Positions 9,283 through 17,899 of a DNA stretch of 33,366 bases are shown here, one piece after another. A program made the translations under genes and the position numbers. The stretch is taken from positions 1 to 33,366 of the forward strand of contig JAKOZI010000045.1 in NCBI GenBank assembly GCA_029780075.1, read 5' to 3'. The notes below the pieces were generated by a model, which saw nothing but the letters and a program-made list of their open reading frames with translations, was not told where the DNA came from and did no database searches. This DNA comes from Pseudomonadota bacterium. Its GTDB lineage: Bacteria > Pseudomonadota > Gammaproteobacteria > Burkholderiales > Rhodocyclaceae. Each line of letters opens with the position of its first letter. The stretch's first letter is position 1.

Positions 9283-9714
9283 TCAGTGCCCGATCTTGCG
9301 TGCTCTTTCGGAAGGGGTCACGATATCTGTCAGGCGAATGCCGAACTTGTCATTGACCACCACGACCTCACCTTGGGCGATCAGCGTGCCATTGACAAAA
9401 ACGTTCAGCGGTTCCCCGGCCAGCGCGTCCAGTTCGACGACCGAGCCGTGCGCCAGTTGCAGGAGGTTCTTGATGGTGATCCGGGTGCGCCCGAGTTCGA
9501 CCGAGATCTGGACCGGAATGTCCAGGATCATGTCGAGTTCATTGATCAGCGAACTCTTGTTGCCGGTGGTATCGAAACTCGGGAAAATATTGGCGGCTTG
9601 TGCGCTGCTGGACGGCGTGCCCTCCGCCATCGCCTGTTCGGCCATCGCCGCAGCCCAGTCATCATCGAGTCCAGCGTCGTCGCTTGCCGGCGCCGCGTCT
9701 GTTTCCTTAGCCAT
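9283..9714 (-). CDS. fliN: FliN, flagellar motor switch/C-ring protein
   Basis: This 143-residue protein starts at ATG 9714, chosen because GGGAGA lies 8 bp upstream and because the in-frame extension to 9786 would be inside fliM. The N-terminal about 60 residues are acidic and Ala-rich (AAPASDDAGLDDDWAAAMAE). The C-terminal SpoA domain is canonical, with MILDIPVQISVELGRTRITI, then KNLLQLAHGSVVELD and NDKFGIRLTDI. FliN forms the lower C ring, docks the FliH-FliI export ATPase and transmits the switch signal. The gene start overlaps the fliM stop (ATGGCTAA), indicating coupling. Confidence 0.96.
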   Translation of the reverse strand: MAKETDAAPASDDAGLDDDWAAAMAEQAMAEGTPSSSAQAANIFPSFDTTGNKSSLINELDMILDIPVQISVELGRTRITIKNLLQLAHGSVVELDALAGEPLNVFVNGTLIAQGEVVVVNDKFGIRLTDIVTPSERARKIGH

Positions 9715-10711
9715 TGATTTCTCCCAGAGGAACGTCTGCGTTCTCTGAAGCGATGAAGCGATCGATCTTGAGGGCGTATTGCCCACCTTGCTGGCCGTAG
9801 TGACACTCCATTACGGGAACATCGTCGACCAGGGCGACGACTTTGTCCGGGACGTCGAGGGGAATGATGTCGCCGACCTTCATCGTTAGAATCTGGCGCA
9901 GACTCACTGTCGTGGTCGCCAGTTTTGCGCTGATTTCAACCTCGGCGTTTTTCAGTTGCTTGCGCAACATGATGATCCAGCGTCGGTCAGTGGTCAGTTG
10001 GTCGCTCTGCATGGCGCTGTAGAGCAGGTCACGAATCGGTTCAAGCATCGAATACGGAAAGCAGATGTGCAAATCGGCACTGGAGCCACCGAATTCCAGC
10101 GAGAAGGTCGTCGACACGACGATTTCGGAAGGTGTCGCAATATTCGCGAATTGGGAATTCATTTCCGAGCGCAGATATTCGAAAGTCAGGTCGTAGACCG
10201 ACTTCCATGATCGCGAGTACTCAGCGAAAACGATCTTGAGCAGTCCCTGGATGATGCGTTGTTCTGTTGGCGTAAAATCGCGGCCCTCAACCCGGGTGTG
10301 GAAGCGACCGTCGCCGCCGAACATATTGTCCACGACGAGAAATACCAGGCTGGGGTCGAAGACGAACAATGCCGTGCCGCGCAATGGCCGCGCGGCGACC
10401 AGATTCAGGTTCGTCGGGACCACCAGGTTGCGGGTGAACTCGCTGTATTTCTGCACTCGTATCGAGCCCACCGAGATCTCGGTGGTGCGGTGCATGTAAT
10501 TGAAGAGACCTATGCGCAGGTAGCGGGCAAAGCGCTCATTGACCAGTTCGAGCGTGGGCATGCGCCCGCGGACGATGCGCTCCTGTGTCCCCAGATTATA
10601 GGAACGCGGGCCATCGTCGGTATCCTCAACGGCTTCGGTTTCGTCGGCTTCACCGCTGACGCCCTTGAGCAGGGCGTCGACTTCATCCTGGGAGAGGAAA
10701 TCGGCGCTCAT
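9707..10711 (-). CDS. fliM: FliM, flagellar motor switch protein
   Basis: The protein has 334 residues. The extreme N-terminus MSADFLSQDEVDALLKGVSG is the conserved CheY-P binding peptide. The middle CheC-like domain carries NMFGGDGRFHTRVEGRDFTP (the GGXG segment that contacts FliG), and the C-terminal SpoA domain contains ISAKLATTTVSLRQILTMKV and GDIIPLDVPDK. FliM links FliG to FliN in the C ring and receives the chemotaxis signal, so the motor is expected to respond to CheY even though no che genes are in this window. It lies 6 bp after fliL and overlaps fliN. Length is normal. Confidence 0.97.
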   Translation of the reverse strand: MSADFLSQDEVDALLKGVSGEADETEAVEDTDDGPRSYNLGTQERIVRGRMPTLELVNERFARYLRIGLFNYMHRTTEISVGSIRVQKYSEFTRNLVVPTNLNLVAARPLRGTALFVFDPSLVFLVVDNMFGGDGRFHTRVEGRDFTPTEQRIIQGLLKIVFAEYSRSWKSVYDLTFEYLRSEMNSQFANIATPSEIVVSTTFSLEFGGSSADLHICFPYSMLEPIRDLLYSAMQSDQLTTDRRWIIMLRKQLKNAEVEISAKLATTTVSLRQILTMKVGDIIPLDVPDKVVALVDDVPVMECHYGQQGGQYALKIDRFIASENADVPLGEING

Positions 10712-10717
10712 CGCAGT

Positions 10718-11269
10718 TCATTGGATGATGAACGAGGTGAACAGCACGTCCTTGATGGGACCGTCACGTTTTTTTCCCTTGCTGGCCGGATCGAGAATGT
10801 TGTTGATTTGCTCCCTGATCTCCTGTGCCAGGAGTTCCTTGCCCTCGGTGGTGACCAGATCGGAAGCCTTCTTGCTGGAGAGGAGCAAGGTCAGGTCGTT
10901 GCGTAGCTTGGGCATGTACTGTTTCATCTGGTCGCCGATCTGAACATCATCGACCTCGACCGAAAGCGACAACTGCAGGAACTGGTCTCCGCGTTCCGGT
11001 ACGAGATTGACCGTGAACGCATCGATCGCCACATAGACCGGTGGCGCACCCCGGTCCACCTTCTTCTTCTTGGCAGGCTTGACCTTTTCCACGGCGACCT
11101 CGCCGTCGTCCTCCTCCGCCGGCCCATGCTTCAACAGGACGTAGGCGGCTGTGCCTCCCAGGCCGAGCACCAGCACCACCACAGCGATGATGATGATCAG
11201 CAGTTTCTTGTTGCTCTTTGCCGGCACAGCTTCTGCGCCTTCAACTGCGGTCTTTGCATCCTTGGCCAT
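10718..11269 (-). CDS. fliL: FliL, flagellar basal body/stator-associated protein
   Basis: This 183-residue single-pass inner-membrane protein has a short cytoplasmic start and a transmembrane helix at about residues 24-46 (LLIIIIAVVVLVLGLGGTAA and onward). A charged periplasmic linker (VEKVKPAKKKKVDRG) follows, then the FliL periplasmic domain with PVYVAIDAFTVNLVPERGDQ and FLQLSLSVEV, ending with the typical VLFTSFIIQ. FliL surrounds or supports the MotAB stators. The start is ATG 11269, with GGGAG about 11 bp upstream. The gene lies between fliK and fliM, 69 bp after fliK. Confidence 0.95.
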   Translation of the reverse strand: MAKDAKTAVEGAEAVPAKSNKKLLIIIIAVVVLVLGLGGTAAYVLLKHGPAEEDDGEVAVEKVKPAKKKKVDRGAPPVYVAIDAFTVNLVPERGDQFLQLSLSVEVDDVQIGDQMKQYMPKLRNDLTLLLSSKKASDLVTTEGKELLAQEIREQINNILDPASKGKKRDGPIKDVLFTSFIIQ

Positions 11270-11338
11270 TCAGTATTATTCTCCCTGGGTCTTTCGGTCA
11301 GATACGTCCGATCCGGTATCTGGCCGGCTACGCTGTCA

Positions 11339-12358
11339 CTACGCGAAAGTGTCGATCAGTCCGTGGCCACTACGAGCTGCGGCTGCATGATTGGGCAGGC
11401 CGCCAACCGAATCTACACGAAGTATACCGTTATCGGTCAGGAGGCGGGGCCGGCGCGAAGGTTCTTGCTGGCCGCCGGACTGTTGGTGGAACGATTCGCT
11501 GCCGACGCTGACCTGCCCCAGATCAATTCCAGTCGCGGTAAACATTTCTCGCAGTCGTGGGACCGCCGTTTCGATGGCTCCGCGAACCTCCGGGCTTGTC
11601 GAAACGAAGTGTGCGTTGGCGCCGTTCTTGTCGATGTTCAGGGTGATCTCGATCGAACCCAACTGTGGGGGGTGTACGGTAAGTTGCGCGAAGTGCTTTT
11701 CGTTGCCGGCGAACCACAGCAGCTTTTGGCCAAACTCACCGGCCCATGCAGGGTCACGCAAGGGCGTCTTCAGATCGCGCGGGATGTCCTGACTGCCTGC
11801 TGCGCCATTCACGACACTGGGCAGGGGAGTGGCGACCACATTGGGGTCATTTGCCGACGACAGCGGTTCATTTTTGCCTGGAGGGGCCTGTTCGGAAGTG
11901 GGCAGTGCGACGTCGGGAACGGCAAAATTTGCCGCTTTGACGGCAGTTGACACCGTCTCAGAAGTGGCAGCCTGTCGGTTATCGCCGGCCTCGGTTTTGA
12001 AGTGCAGGGGATCCTTCTCGATTTGCCCCGTCGTGGACGCGAGCAGTATCCCCGCCGCAGGCTGCGTGGGCAGTTTGACCTCTCCCGTTGCTGCGTCACC
12101 TGCCGGCTTCAGTGGCGGCATTCCGAGACTCGCCAGGAACTGGGGGGCGACGGGAACAAGGCTGTCTTCGGCAATTGCCGGGTCACTGACTGCCTCCTTC
12201 TCCCCGGCGGACACGTCATCGATCCCGGTCACTGGTAGCGCGAACAGGATGCTCGCAAAGTCACCCCCAGTGTTCTGGCGGTCGGAGGTCGCCGGGCTTT
12301 CGAGCTGGGCTTCCCGGACAGGTGATTTAGCAGGTGTTGAGACAATGGCAATGGTCAT
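11339..12358 (-). CDS. fliK: FliK, hook-length control protein
   Basis: The protein has 339 residues from ATG 12358, which has GAGGA about 7 bp upstream; the frame also contains a TTG two codons earlier. The first about 230 residues are low complexity and Pro/Ala/Ser/Thr-rich, as expected for the molecular-ruler part. The C-terminal substrate-specificity domain is clear, with FAQLTVHPPQLGSIEITLNI followed by DKNGANAHFVSTSPEVRGAI and REMFTATGIDLGQVSV. FliK measures the hook and switches FlhB from hook to filament export. A sigma-54 promoter candidate lies 36 bp upstream of the start, so this gene probably begins a sub-operon running to fliR. Confidence 0.93.
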   Translation of the reverse strand: MTIAIVSTPAKSPVREAQLESPATSDRQNTGGDFASILFALPVTGIDDVSAGEKEAVSDPAIAEDSLVPVAPQFLASLGMPPLKPAGDAATGEVKLPTQPAAGILLASTTGQIEKDPLHFKTEAGDNRQAATSETVSTAVKAANFAVPDVALPTSEQAPPGKNEPLSSANDPNVVATPLPSVVNGAAGSQDIPRDLKTPLRDPAWAGEFGQKLLWFAGNEKHFAQLTVHPPQLGSIEITLNIDKNGANAHFVSTSPEVRGAIETAVPRLREMFTATGIDLGQVSVGSESFHQQSGGQQEPSRRPRLLTDNGILRVDSVGGLPNHAAAARSGHGLIDTFA

Positions 12359-12393
12359 GATCAATCCTCTTCGGCAGGAGCCAGTCCGCTACA

Positions 12394-12409
12394 AGCAAAC
12401 ATTGCGCCA
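12394..12409 (-). promoter_or_regulatory. Sigma-54 (-24/-12) promoter upstream of fliK
   Basis: On the minus strand the sequence reads TGGCGCAATGTTTGCT. It has the invariant GG-N10-GC spacing and matches the consensus TGGCACG-N4-TTGCW at TGGC-C and all of TTGCT. It sits in the 59 bp gap between fliJ and fliK. The predicted start of transcription, about 12 bases beyond the GC, is near 12383, giving a leader of about 25 nt before ATG 12358. The sigma-54 activator encoded at 19094-20461 is the obvious regulator. No experimental evidence is available. Confidence 0.7.
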
Positions 12410-12417
12410 TGCATGGT

Positions 12418-12864
12418 TCAGGACTCTTGCTCGTTGTCCTTGCTGCGCGCGGCGAACTCGTCCTGCGCCTTTTGCTCCTGGCGGATTTCCAGCCGTGCCT
12501 CACTAGCGCGATGGCGCTCGGAGAGTGCATCGAGTGCTTTCAGCTTGGTCCGCTGTCGCTTCCAGTCCTCCTGCCCGGCAGCCGTGTGCGTTTCCTGCAC
12601 GCTGACGAGCTGCATCTGCTGCTTGATTGCTTCGTCGAGACGAGTCAGGAACTCCTGGTAATTACGCCATTCGGGTTGCCCCAGTCCATTCTGTACGGCT
12701 TGCCGGAAGCGCGCGGTGTACTCGTCGCGGTACTGCAGCAGCATGGCGAACTTTTCCTTGGCGTCGCGTTCCGCCGCAATCAGCCTGGCGAGGCGTTGCG
12801 TTGCTTCGTCGCTGCGGGTTTGCATCAGTTCGAGGACAGTTTGCAGGGAAAAGGGTCTGGCCAT
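12418..12864 (-). CDS. fliJ: FliJ, export chaperone escort/ATPase stalk protein
   Basis: This 148-residue protein is predicted to be almost entirely alpha-helical coiled coil, rich in Glu, Gln, Arg and Ala. The start is ATG 12864 (MARPFSLQTVLELMQTRSDE); a TTG two codons upstream is less likely. The helices RLARLIAAERDAKEKFAMLL and LTRLDEAIKQQMQLVSVQET are typical of FliJ. FliJ forms the central stalk of the FliI hexamer and couples it to FlhA. Sequence conservation in this family is weak, so position between fliI and fliK carries much of the weight. The gap to fliI is 54 bp. Confidence 0.9.
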   Translation of the reverse strand: MARPFSLQTVLELMQTRSDEATQRLARLIAAERDAKEKFAMLLQYRDEYTARFRQAVQNGLGQPEWRNYQEFLTRLDEAIKQQMQLVSVQETHTAAGQEDWKRQRTKLKALDALSERHRASEARLEIRQEQKAQDEFAARSKDNEQES

Positions 12865-12918
12865 GATCAACTCGCCGACTGGTACAAGAGAAGTGCCGGA
12901 AGTCTAGCGCAACAGGTG

Positions 12919-14373
12919 TCAGCCACCTGGGCCAAACAAGCCGAGCAGTTGAGCGACGCTGCTCGCGAAGTCTGCGCGTTGGCTCAGGTTCTGCTGCAGC
13001 AATCTCTCAAAGCGGGGATAGATGGCAATGGCCTGGTCGAGTTGCGGATCAGAGCCCGCGGCGTATGCGCCGACGCTGATCAGATCGCGCGAACGCTGGT
13101 AGCGCGAGAAGAGGCTCTTGAATTTCCTGATGTGCTCCAGATGAGTTGGGCTTACCAGATTCACCATGGCGCGGGAAATCGATTGTTCGATGTCGATGGC
13201 CGGGTAGTGGCCAGCGTCGGCCAGCGTGCGTGATAGCACGATGTGACCGTCGAGGATGGCACGCGCTGCGTCGGCGATGGGATCCTGCTGGTCGTCACCT
13301 TCTGCAAGGACCGTGTAGAAGCCGGTGATCGAACCTCCGCCCTCGGCGCCGTTGCCGGCACGTTCGACGAGTTGCGGGAGACGGGCGAAAACCGATGGCG
13401 GGTAGCCGCGGGTGACCGGCGGCTCGCCGATCGCCAGAGCGATTTCGCGTTGCGCCATCGCGTAGCGCGTCAGCGAATCCATGATCAACAGGACCTGCCG
13501 ACCCCGATCCCGGAAGTATTCGGCAATGCAGGTGGCGTAGGCCGCGCCTTGCAGACGCATCAGCGGACTGACGTCTGCAGGTGCCGCAACCACGACCGCC
13601 CGCCGCAGACCTTGTTCACCAAGAATCTGTTCAATGAACTCCTTGACTTCGCGACCACGTTCACCAATCAAGCCGACGACGATGACGTCGGCCGCGGTAT
13701 AGCGGGCCATCATGCCGAGCAATACACTCTTGCCGACGCCGGATCCGGCGAAAAGCCCCATCCGCTGTCCGCGGCCGACACACAGCAAGGCATTGATGGC
13801 ACGCACCCCGACGTCGAGCGCCTGCTCGATCGGTGCCCGTGACATCGGGTTAACCGGTCGACTCTGCAGCGGGCGGAGAGAACTCGCGCCTAATGGGCCC
13901 AGCCTGTCGAGCGGTCGTCCGGCGCCATCAAGCACTCGGCCGAGCAAGGACTCGCCGACCGGCACGAGTTTTGCACGGTCGATCGAGCGTCGACGTGCCG
14001 GTGGTGGCTGACCGAGTCGCGGCGGCTGGCTCGGCGCTTCAAGGGCAACGACCCGGGCTCCCGGCGACAGACCGTAGACATCTTCCGAGGGCATCAGAAA
14101 GAGTCGTTCCCCATTGAAGCCTACCACTTCGGCTTCGATCGCCGAGCCACCAACCGGCATGATCCGGCAAGAACTGCCGAGCGGCAACTTTAGTCCCGAG
14201 GCCTCCATCACGAGGCCGTTGATGCGCGTCAGGTGGCCGCTCGGAAGCAGCGAACTGACCTGGCTGGTGACTTGTCGGCAACCTTCGAGGAAGCTGCGCC
14301 ATTCGTCGAGATGTGGGTTTCCGGAAGCGTTGTTCAATGGACCGCTCGCTGTGAGGTTCAGGACTTGAGCCAT
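12919..14373 (-). CDS. fliI: FliI, flagellum-specific export ATPase
   Basis: This 484-residue protein is related to the F1-ATPase beta subunit. The Walker A motif is visible in [20 protein letters not shown], and Walker B in [20 protein letters not shown]. The conserved [20 protein letters not shown] and the [20 protein letters not shown] block also fit. FliI hydrolyses ATP at the base of the export gate, with FliH as regulator and FliJ as stalk. The start ATG 14373 overlaps the end of fliH by 16 bp. The N-terminus is slightly extended compared with enteric FliI. Confidence 0.97.
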   Translation of the reverse strand: MAQVLNLTASGPLNNASGNPHLDEWRSFLEGCRQVTSQVSSLLPSGHLTRINGLVMEASGLKLPLGSSCRIMPVGGSAIEAEVVGFNGERLFLMPSEDVYGLSPGARVVALEAPSQPPRLGQPPPARRRSIDRAKLVPVGESLLGRVLDGAGRPLDRLGPLGASSLRPLQSRPVNPMSRAPIEQALDVGVRAINALLCVGRGQRMGLFAGSGVGKSVLLGMMARYTAADVIVVGLIGERGREVKEFIEQILGEQGLRRAVVVAAPADVSPLMRLQGAAYATCIAEYFRDRGRQVLLIMDSLTRYAMAQREIALAIGEPPVTRGYPPSVFARLPQLVERAGNGAEGGGSITGFYTVLAEGDDQQDPIADAARAILDGHIVLSRTLADAGHYPAIDIEQSISRAMVNLVSPTHLEHIRKFKSLFSRYQRSRDLISVGAYAAGSDPQLDQAIAIYPRFERLLQQNLSQRADFASSVAQLLGLFGPGG

Positions 14374-15059
14374 TCCTGGCTGGCGCCAATGCTTTCAGTG
14401 ACACGTCGCCAACGTGTTTCCAGCGTCGCGTCGACTTCGCTCGCCCCCAGTTCAACGCGGCAGCCGCCGGCAATCAGTGTCTTGTCTTCGACGATTCGCC
14501 AGTTGCTGTGCGCGAGCTGATCGCCTAGCTGGCTGCGTACCAAAGCCGCATCATCCGGGTGTACGAACAGCAGCGGCTGACCATGATGGGGGTGCAGCAC
14601 CGTCACCGCTTCCCTTACCACCGGCAGGAGCAGTTCCGGTTGCACGCGCAAACTTTGACGCAACACCTGATTGGCAATCTCGATCGCCAGCGCCAGCAAC
14701 TGGTCGGCGACGCCCTGGTCGATAGCCGCGAGTGCCTGCTGCAGGCTGTCCATCAGGGCGGCGATTCTCGCTGCCGCGGTCTTGCCCGCCACCATACCCT
14801 CGGCATAGCCTGCGGCATGGCCGGCAGCGTGCGCTTCCTGGTGCATGCGCTCGATGTCTTCGGCAGTGGGTAGGACAACCGGCGGCTCCTGCTCCTGCGG
14901 CACGCTGGCGGGCTCGACCGGCAGGTCGATGGGTTGTTCCATGACTGGCGGTTCGGCAGGCGGCGGAGGGTTGACCGCCGTCCGCTGCTCTTCATCGAAG
15001 GCCGCCACCTCCCAGCGCTGGTAGGCGGTCATTTTTTCCTTGGGAATCCAGTGGCTCAT
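14358..15059 (-). CDS. fliH: FliH, regulator of the export ATPase
   Basis: The protein has 233 residues from ATG 15059 ([20 protein letters not shown]); the longer frame to 15194 lies inside fliG and is rejected. A Pro/Glu-rich segment at about residues 28-65 is followed by a long helix carrying the GxxxG-like repeat [20 protein letters not shown], characteristic of FliH. The C-terminal V-ATPase E-subunit-like domain ([20 protein letters not shown], then [12 protein letters not shown]) binds FliI. FliH tethers FliI to FliN at the C ring. The gap to fliG is 13 bp. Confidence 0.93.
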   Translation of the reverse strand: MSHWIPKEKMTAYQRWEVAAFDEEQRTAVNPPPPAEPPVMEQPIDLPVEPASVPQEQEPPVVLPTAEDIERMHQEAHAAGHAAGYAEGMVAGKTAAARIAALMDSLQQALAAIDQGVADQLLALAIEIANQVLRQSLRVQPELLLPVVREAVTVLHPHHGQPLLFVHPDDAALVRSQLGDQLAHSNWRIVEDKTLIAGGCRVELGASEVDATLETRWRRVTESIGASQEWLKS

Positions 15060-15072
15060 GTGACTTTGATGC

Positions 15073-16071
15073 TCAAACCATTTCCTCACCACCCGCGCCG
15101 CCAAGCGTGATCTGGCCTTCGTCGGCCAGACGGCGGACAATCTTGAGGATTTCCTTCTGCTCGGATTCGACTTCCGAGAGCCGAACCGGGCCACGCGAAT
15201 CGAGATCCTCGCGCAACATTTCCGAAGCCCTTTGTGACATGTTCCGGAAAATCTTCTCGCGCAAGGGTTCGGTGGCTCCCTTCATGGCCAGGATCAGCGA
15301 CTCGGACTGAATTTCGCGCAACAGCAGCTGGATTGCCCGGTCTTCCAGATCGAGGAGATTCTCGAAGACGAACATCTCGTCGAGGATCTTTTGCGCGAGG
15401 TCAGGATCGTATTCGCGGATCGAGTCGAGGACCGCGGTCTCGTTTGCGGTACCCATGAAATTGAGCATCTCGGCGACCGTCCGGACGCCACCCATGGCAG
15501 ATTTCTTGATGCTCGATGAACCCGAGAGCAGGCGTAGCATGACGTCGTTCAACTCCTTCAAGGCTTCCGGCTGAATGCCTTCGAGGGTGGCCACGCGCAG
15601 GACGACATCGTTGCGCAGACGTTCCGAAAACTGGTTCAGGATCTCGCTGGAATGGTCATGAGCCAGATGCACCAGAATGGTCGCAATAATCTGAGGATGC
15701 TCGTTCTTGATCAGGTCGGCGACCGTCGGCGCATCCATCCATTTGAGGCCTTCAATTCCGTTGGTCTCGCCCGGTTGCAGGATCCTTGAGATCAGGTTGG
15801 ATGCCTTGTCATCTCCGAGGGCTTTGGTGAGGACCGAACGAACGTAGGCGTCGGTATCGATGTTTACTGCGGCGGACTCCTCCGCGGTCTTGTGGAACTC
15901 GCTCAGTACCTCTTCGACACGCGCGCGTGGTACCGATTTCAACGCCGCCATGGCGTGCCCGAGCTTCTGCACTTCCTTCGGTCCCAGGTGTTTGAGGACT
16001 TCAGCGGCGTAGTCCTCGCCAAGAGCGATCAGTAGAATGGCGCTCTTTTCGACGCCGTCGTCAGCTGGCAT
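15073..16071 (-). CDS. fliG: FliG, flagellar motor switch protein
   Basis: This 332-residue protein has the family's normal three-part layout. The N-terminal part (KSAILLIALGEDYAAEVLKH) binds FliF. The middle domain contains EHPQIIATILVHLAHDHSSE, with the EHPQ motif that contacts FliM. The C-terminal domain contains MFVFENLLDLEDRAIQLLLR and the torque helix MSQRASEMLREDLDSRGPVR with its conserved charged residues. FliG turns stator action into rotation. The start ATG 16071 overlaps the fliF stop by 11 bp. Confidence 0.97.
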   Translation of the reverse strand: MPADDGVEKSAILLIALGEDYAAEVLKHLGPKEVQKLGHAMAALKSVPRARVEEVLSEFHKTAEESAAVNIDTDAYVRSVLTKALGDDKASNLISRILQPGETNGIEGLKWMDAPTVADLIKNEHPQIIATILVHLAHDHSSEILNQFSERLRNDVVLRVATLEGIQPEALKELNDVMLRLLSGSSSIKKSAMGGVRTVAEMLNFMGTANETAVLDSIREYDPDLAQKILDEMFVFENLLDLEDRAIQLLLREIQSESLILAMKGATEPLREKIFRNMSQRASEMLREDLDSRGPVRLSEVESEQKEILKIVRRLADEGQITLGGAGGEEMV

Positions 16072-17794
16072 TGGCGCCGGTCCATTCCTTGATGATGTTG
16101 GCTACGATATGCGGGTCCTGCTGTGCCAGGGCGCGTGCCACCGCCAGTTTCTTGTCGAACAGTTCAGCGGCTGTCGGGACATGTTCCTTCGCTTCATCTT
16201 CCTCCTCGCCGGCGACGAGATCGATATTGCCGCCGACGCTGGCCTCGCTCTCCGGCGGGCTGGGGAGCATCGTCTTGACCAGCGGCCGCACCACTCCGAG
16301 CAGCAGATAAGCGATGATGGCGGCAATCACGCCATACTTGATCAACTCTTTGGCCAAGGAAACCGTTTCTGGATCTCGCCACAGCGGCGGTCCCTCATCC
16401 TTCTCGACGACGGTGAACGGCGCGTTTGCCACCGAAATGGTATCGCCGCGCTCCTTGCTGTAGCCCATGGCCTCCTTGACGAGGTCGCTGATCTGTTTCA
16501 GTTCATTGTCGGGCAGCGGCTTGTTGACCGCTTTGCCGTCCTTGCCGATTTCCTTGCGCTGATTGACCACCACCGCACCCGACAGGCGCTTTACCGTGCC
16601 GACCGATTGCTTGACGTGGCGGATGGTCTTGTCGAGTTCGTAGTTGATGGTCGAATTCTTGCTGGTGCTGATCGGTTGTCCAACGCTGGCGATCGGCGCT
16701 TGCACGCCGGCGGCGTTGAGCTGTCCTGGCAGTGGTTGGGCCGGCGTCGCGGCTGCACCCGCACCCGGCACCGCCGGTTGAGTCAGCGGGGCGGTTGCCG
16801 GCACGGGGGGTTGATTGCTGAGGGCACCCGGAACGCCCTGTGCGGTCGGGTTGGTGCTGGCGGTTTCACTGGTTTGCTGGCTACGAATGCTGATCTCGGG
16901 GGGGGTCGTGTTCGGTCGATGCGACTCTGCCGTTTGCTCGGACTGCGAAAAATCGATGTCTGCGGCGATCTGGACACGGGCATTGCCCGGGCCGACGATC
17001 GGCGCCAGAATGTCCTCCACGCGCTTGATGATGCTCGCCTCGACTTCCTGGATGTATTTGACCTGCGTCGGGTCGAGGCCAGCTTCGAGCAACTTGCTTT
17101 TCATTTGCGACAGCAGGGTGCCGCTCTGATCGAGGAGGGTGACGCTCGAAGCCGCCAACTGTGGCACGCTGGCGGCGACGAGATTCTGGATGCCGGCGAT
17201 CTGCGCCGCGTCCAGCGACCGTCCAGGATACAGATTGAGCATGACAGAAGCCGATGGTTTCAGTTCTTCGCGCATGAAGACACTCGGCTTGGGTATCGCC
17301 AGGTGTACTCGCGCGGCCTGGACGGCAGCCACTGACTGAATGGTGCGCGACAACTCGCCCTCGAGACCGCGCTGATAATTCACTTGCTCGGCAAACTGGC
17401 TGATGCCGAATTTCTGACTTTCCATCAATTCGAAGCCGACTGCTCCACCCCTCGGTAGTCCCTGCGAAGCGAGCCGCAGACGCACATCGTGAACCCGGTT
17501 CGAAGGAACGAGAATGGCGCTGCCGGAGTCATTGAACTTGAACGGGATGTTCATCTGTTCCAGAGATGCGATGATGGCGCCGCCGTCGCGCTCCGTAATG
17601 TTGGAGAAGAGTATCCTGAACTCGCTTTGTCTGAGGAGCGTGGCGGCAGCGACGAGTAGTGCGATCACCGCGGCGATCGAAACCATCAGCACCACCTTCT
17701 GCCGGTTGCTCAATCGCGCCAGAGCCTCGCGAGCGCGATCCAGCGGATTGCCCGCGCCTGTTGTCCCTGTGGTTTCGGTTCCGGCTGCCGCCAT
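16061..17794 (-). CDS. fliF: FliF, flagellar MS-ring protein
   Basis: This 577-residue protein has two transmembrane helices: VVLMVSIAAVIALLVAAATL at about residues 34-53, and GVIAAIIAYLLLGVVRPLVK at about 468-487. The periplasmic ring-building motifs lie between them (NYQRGLEGELSRTIQSVAAV, then ARVHLAIPKPSVFMRE). A Pro/Ala-rich loop (about 300-360) and an acidic C-terminal tail that docks FliG are also present. FliF forms the MS ring and houses the export gate. It is the first gene of the minus-strand fli operon. The 105 bp divergent region with the histidine kinase gene at 17900 should hold its promoter, but I could not identify a convincing one. Confidence 0.97.
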   Translation of the reverse strand: MAAAGTETTGTTGAGNPLDRAREALARLSNRQKVVLMVSIAAVIALLVAAATLLRQSEFRILFSNITERDGGAIIASLEQMNIPFKFNDSGSAILVPSNRVHDVRLRLASQGLPRGGAVGFELMESQKFGISQFAEQVNYQRGLEGELSRTIQSVAAVQAARVHLAIPKPSVFMREELKPSASVMLNLYPGRSLDAAQIAGIQNLVAASVPQLAASSVTLLDQSGTLLSQMKSKLLEAGLDPTQVKYIQEVEASIIKRVEDILAPIVGPGNARVQIAADIDFSQSEQTAESHRPNTTPPEISIRSQQTSETASTNPTAQGVPGALSNQPPVPATAPLTQPAVPGAGAAATPAQPLPGQLNAAGVQAPIASVGQPISTSKNSTINYELDKTIRHVKQSVGTVKRLSGAVVVNQRKEIGKDGKAVNKPLPDNELKQISDLVKEAMGYSKERGDTISVANAPFTVVEKDEGPPLWRDPETVSLAKELIKYGVIAAIIAYLLLGVVRPLVKTMLPSPPESEASVGGNIDLVAGEEEDEAKEHVPTAAELFDKKLAVARALAQQDPHIVANIIKEWTGANAS

Positions 17795-17899
17795 GCCTGC
17801 GATACGGTGATAAACCTGCGATTAAGCAAGCAAAAAGTGAAAAAGGGCTGATAATCTCGCTGCTATTGTAGCTGTTAATTGCACCGGACCTTCGATCGG

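Noticed and set aside
9164-9748. 194-codon plus-strand frame opposite fliO and fliN
   Set aside because: It lies antisense to well-identified fliN and has no supporting motif; a shadow of GC-rich coding sequence.
16037-17335. 432-codon plus-strand frame opposite fliF
   Set aside because: Antisense to a clearly identified fliF with all family motifs; no independent protein-like features.
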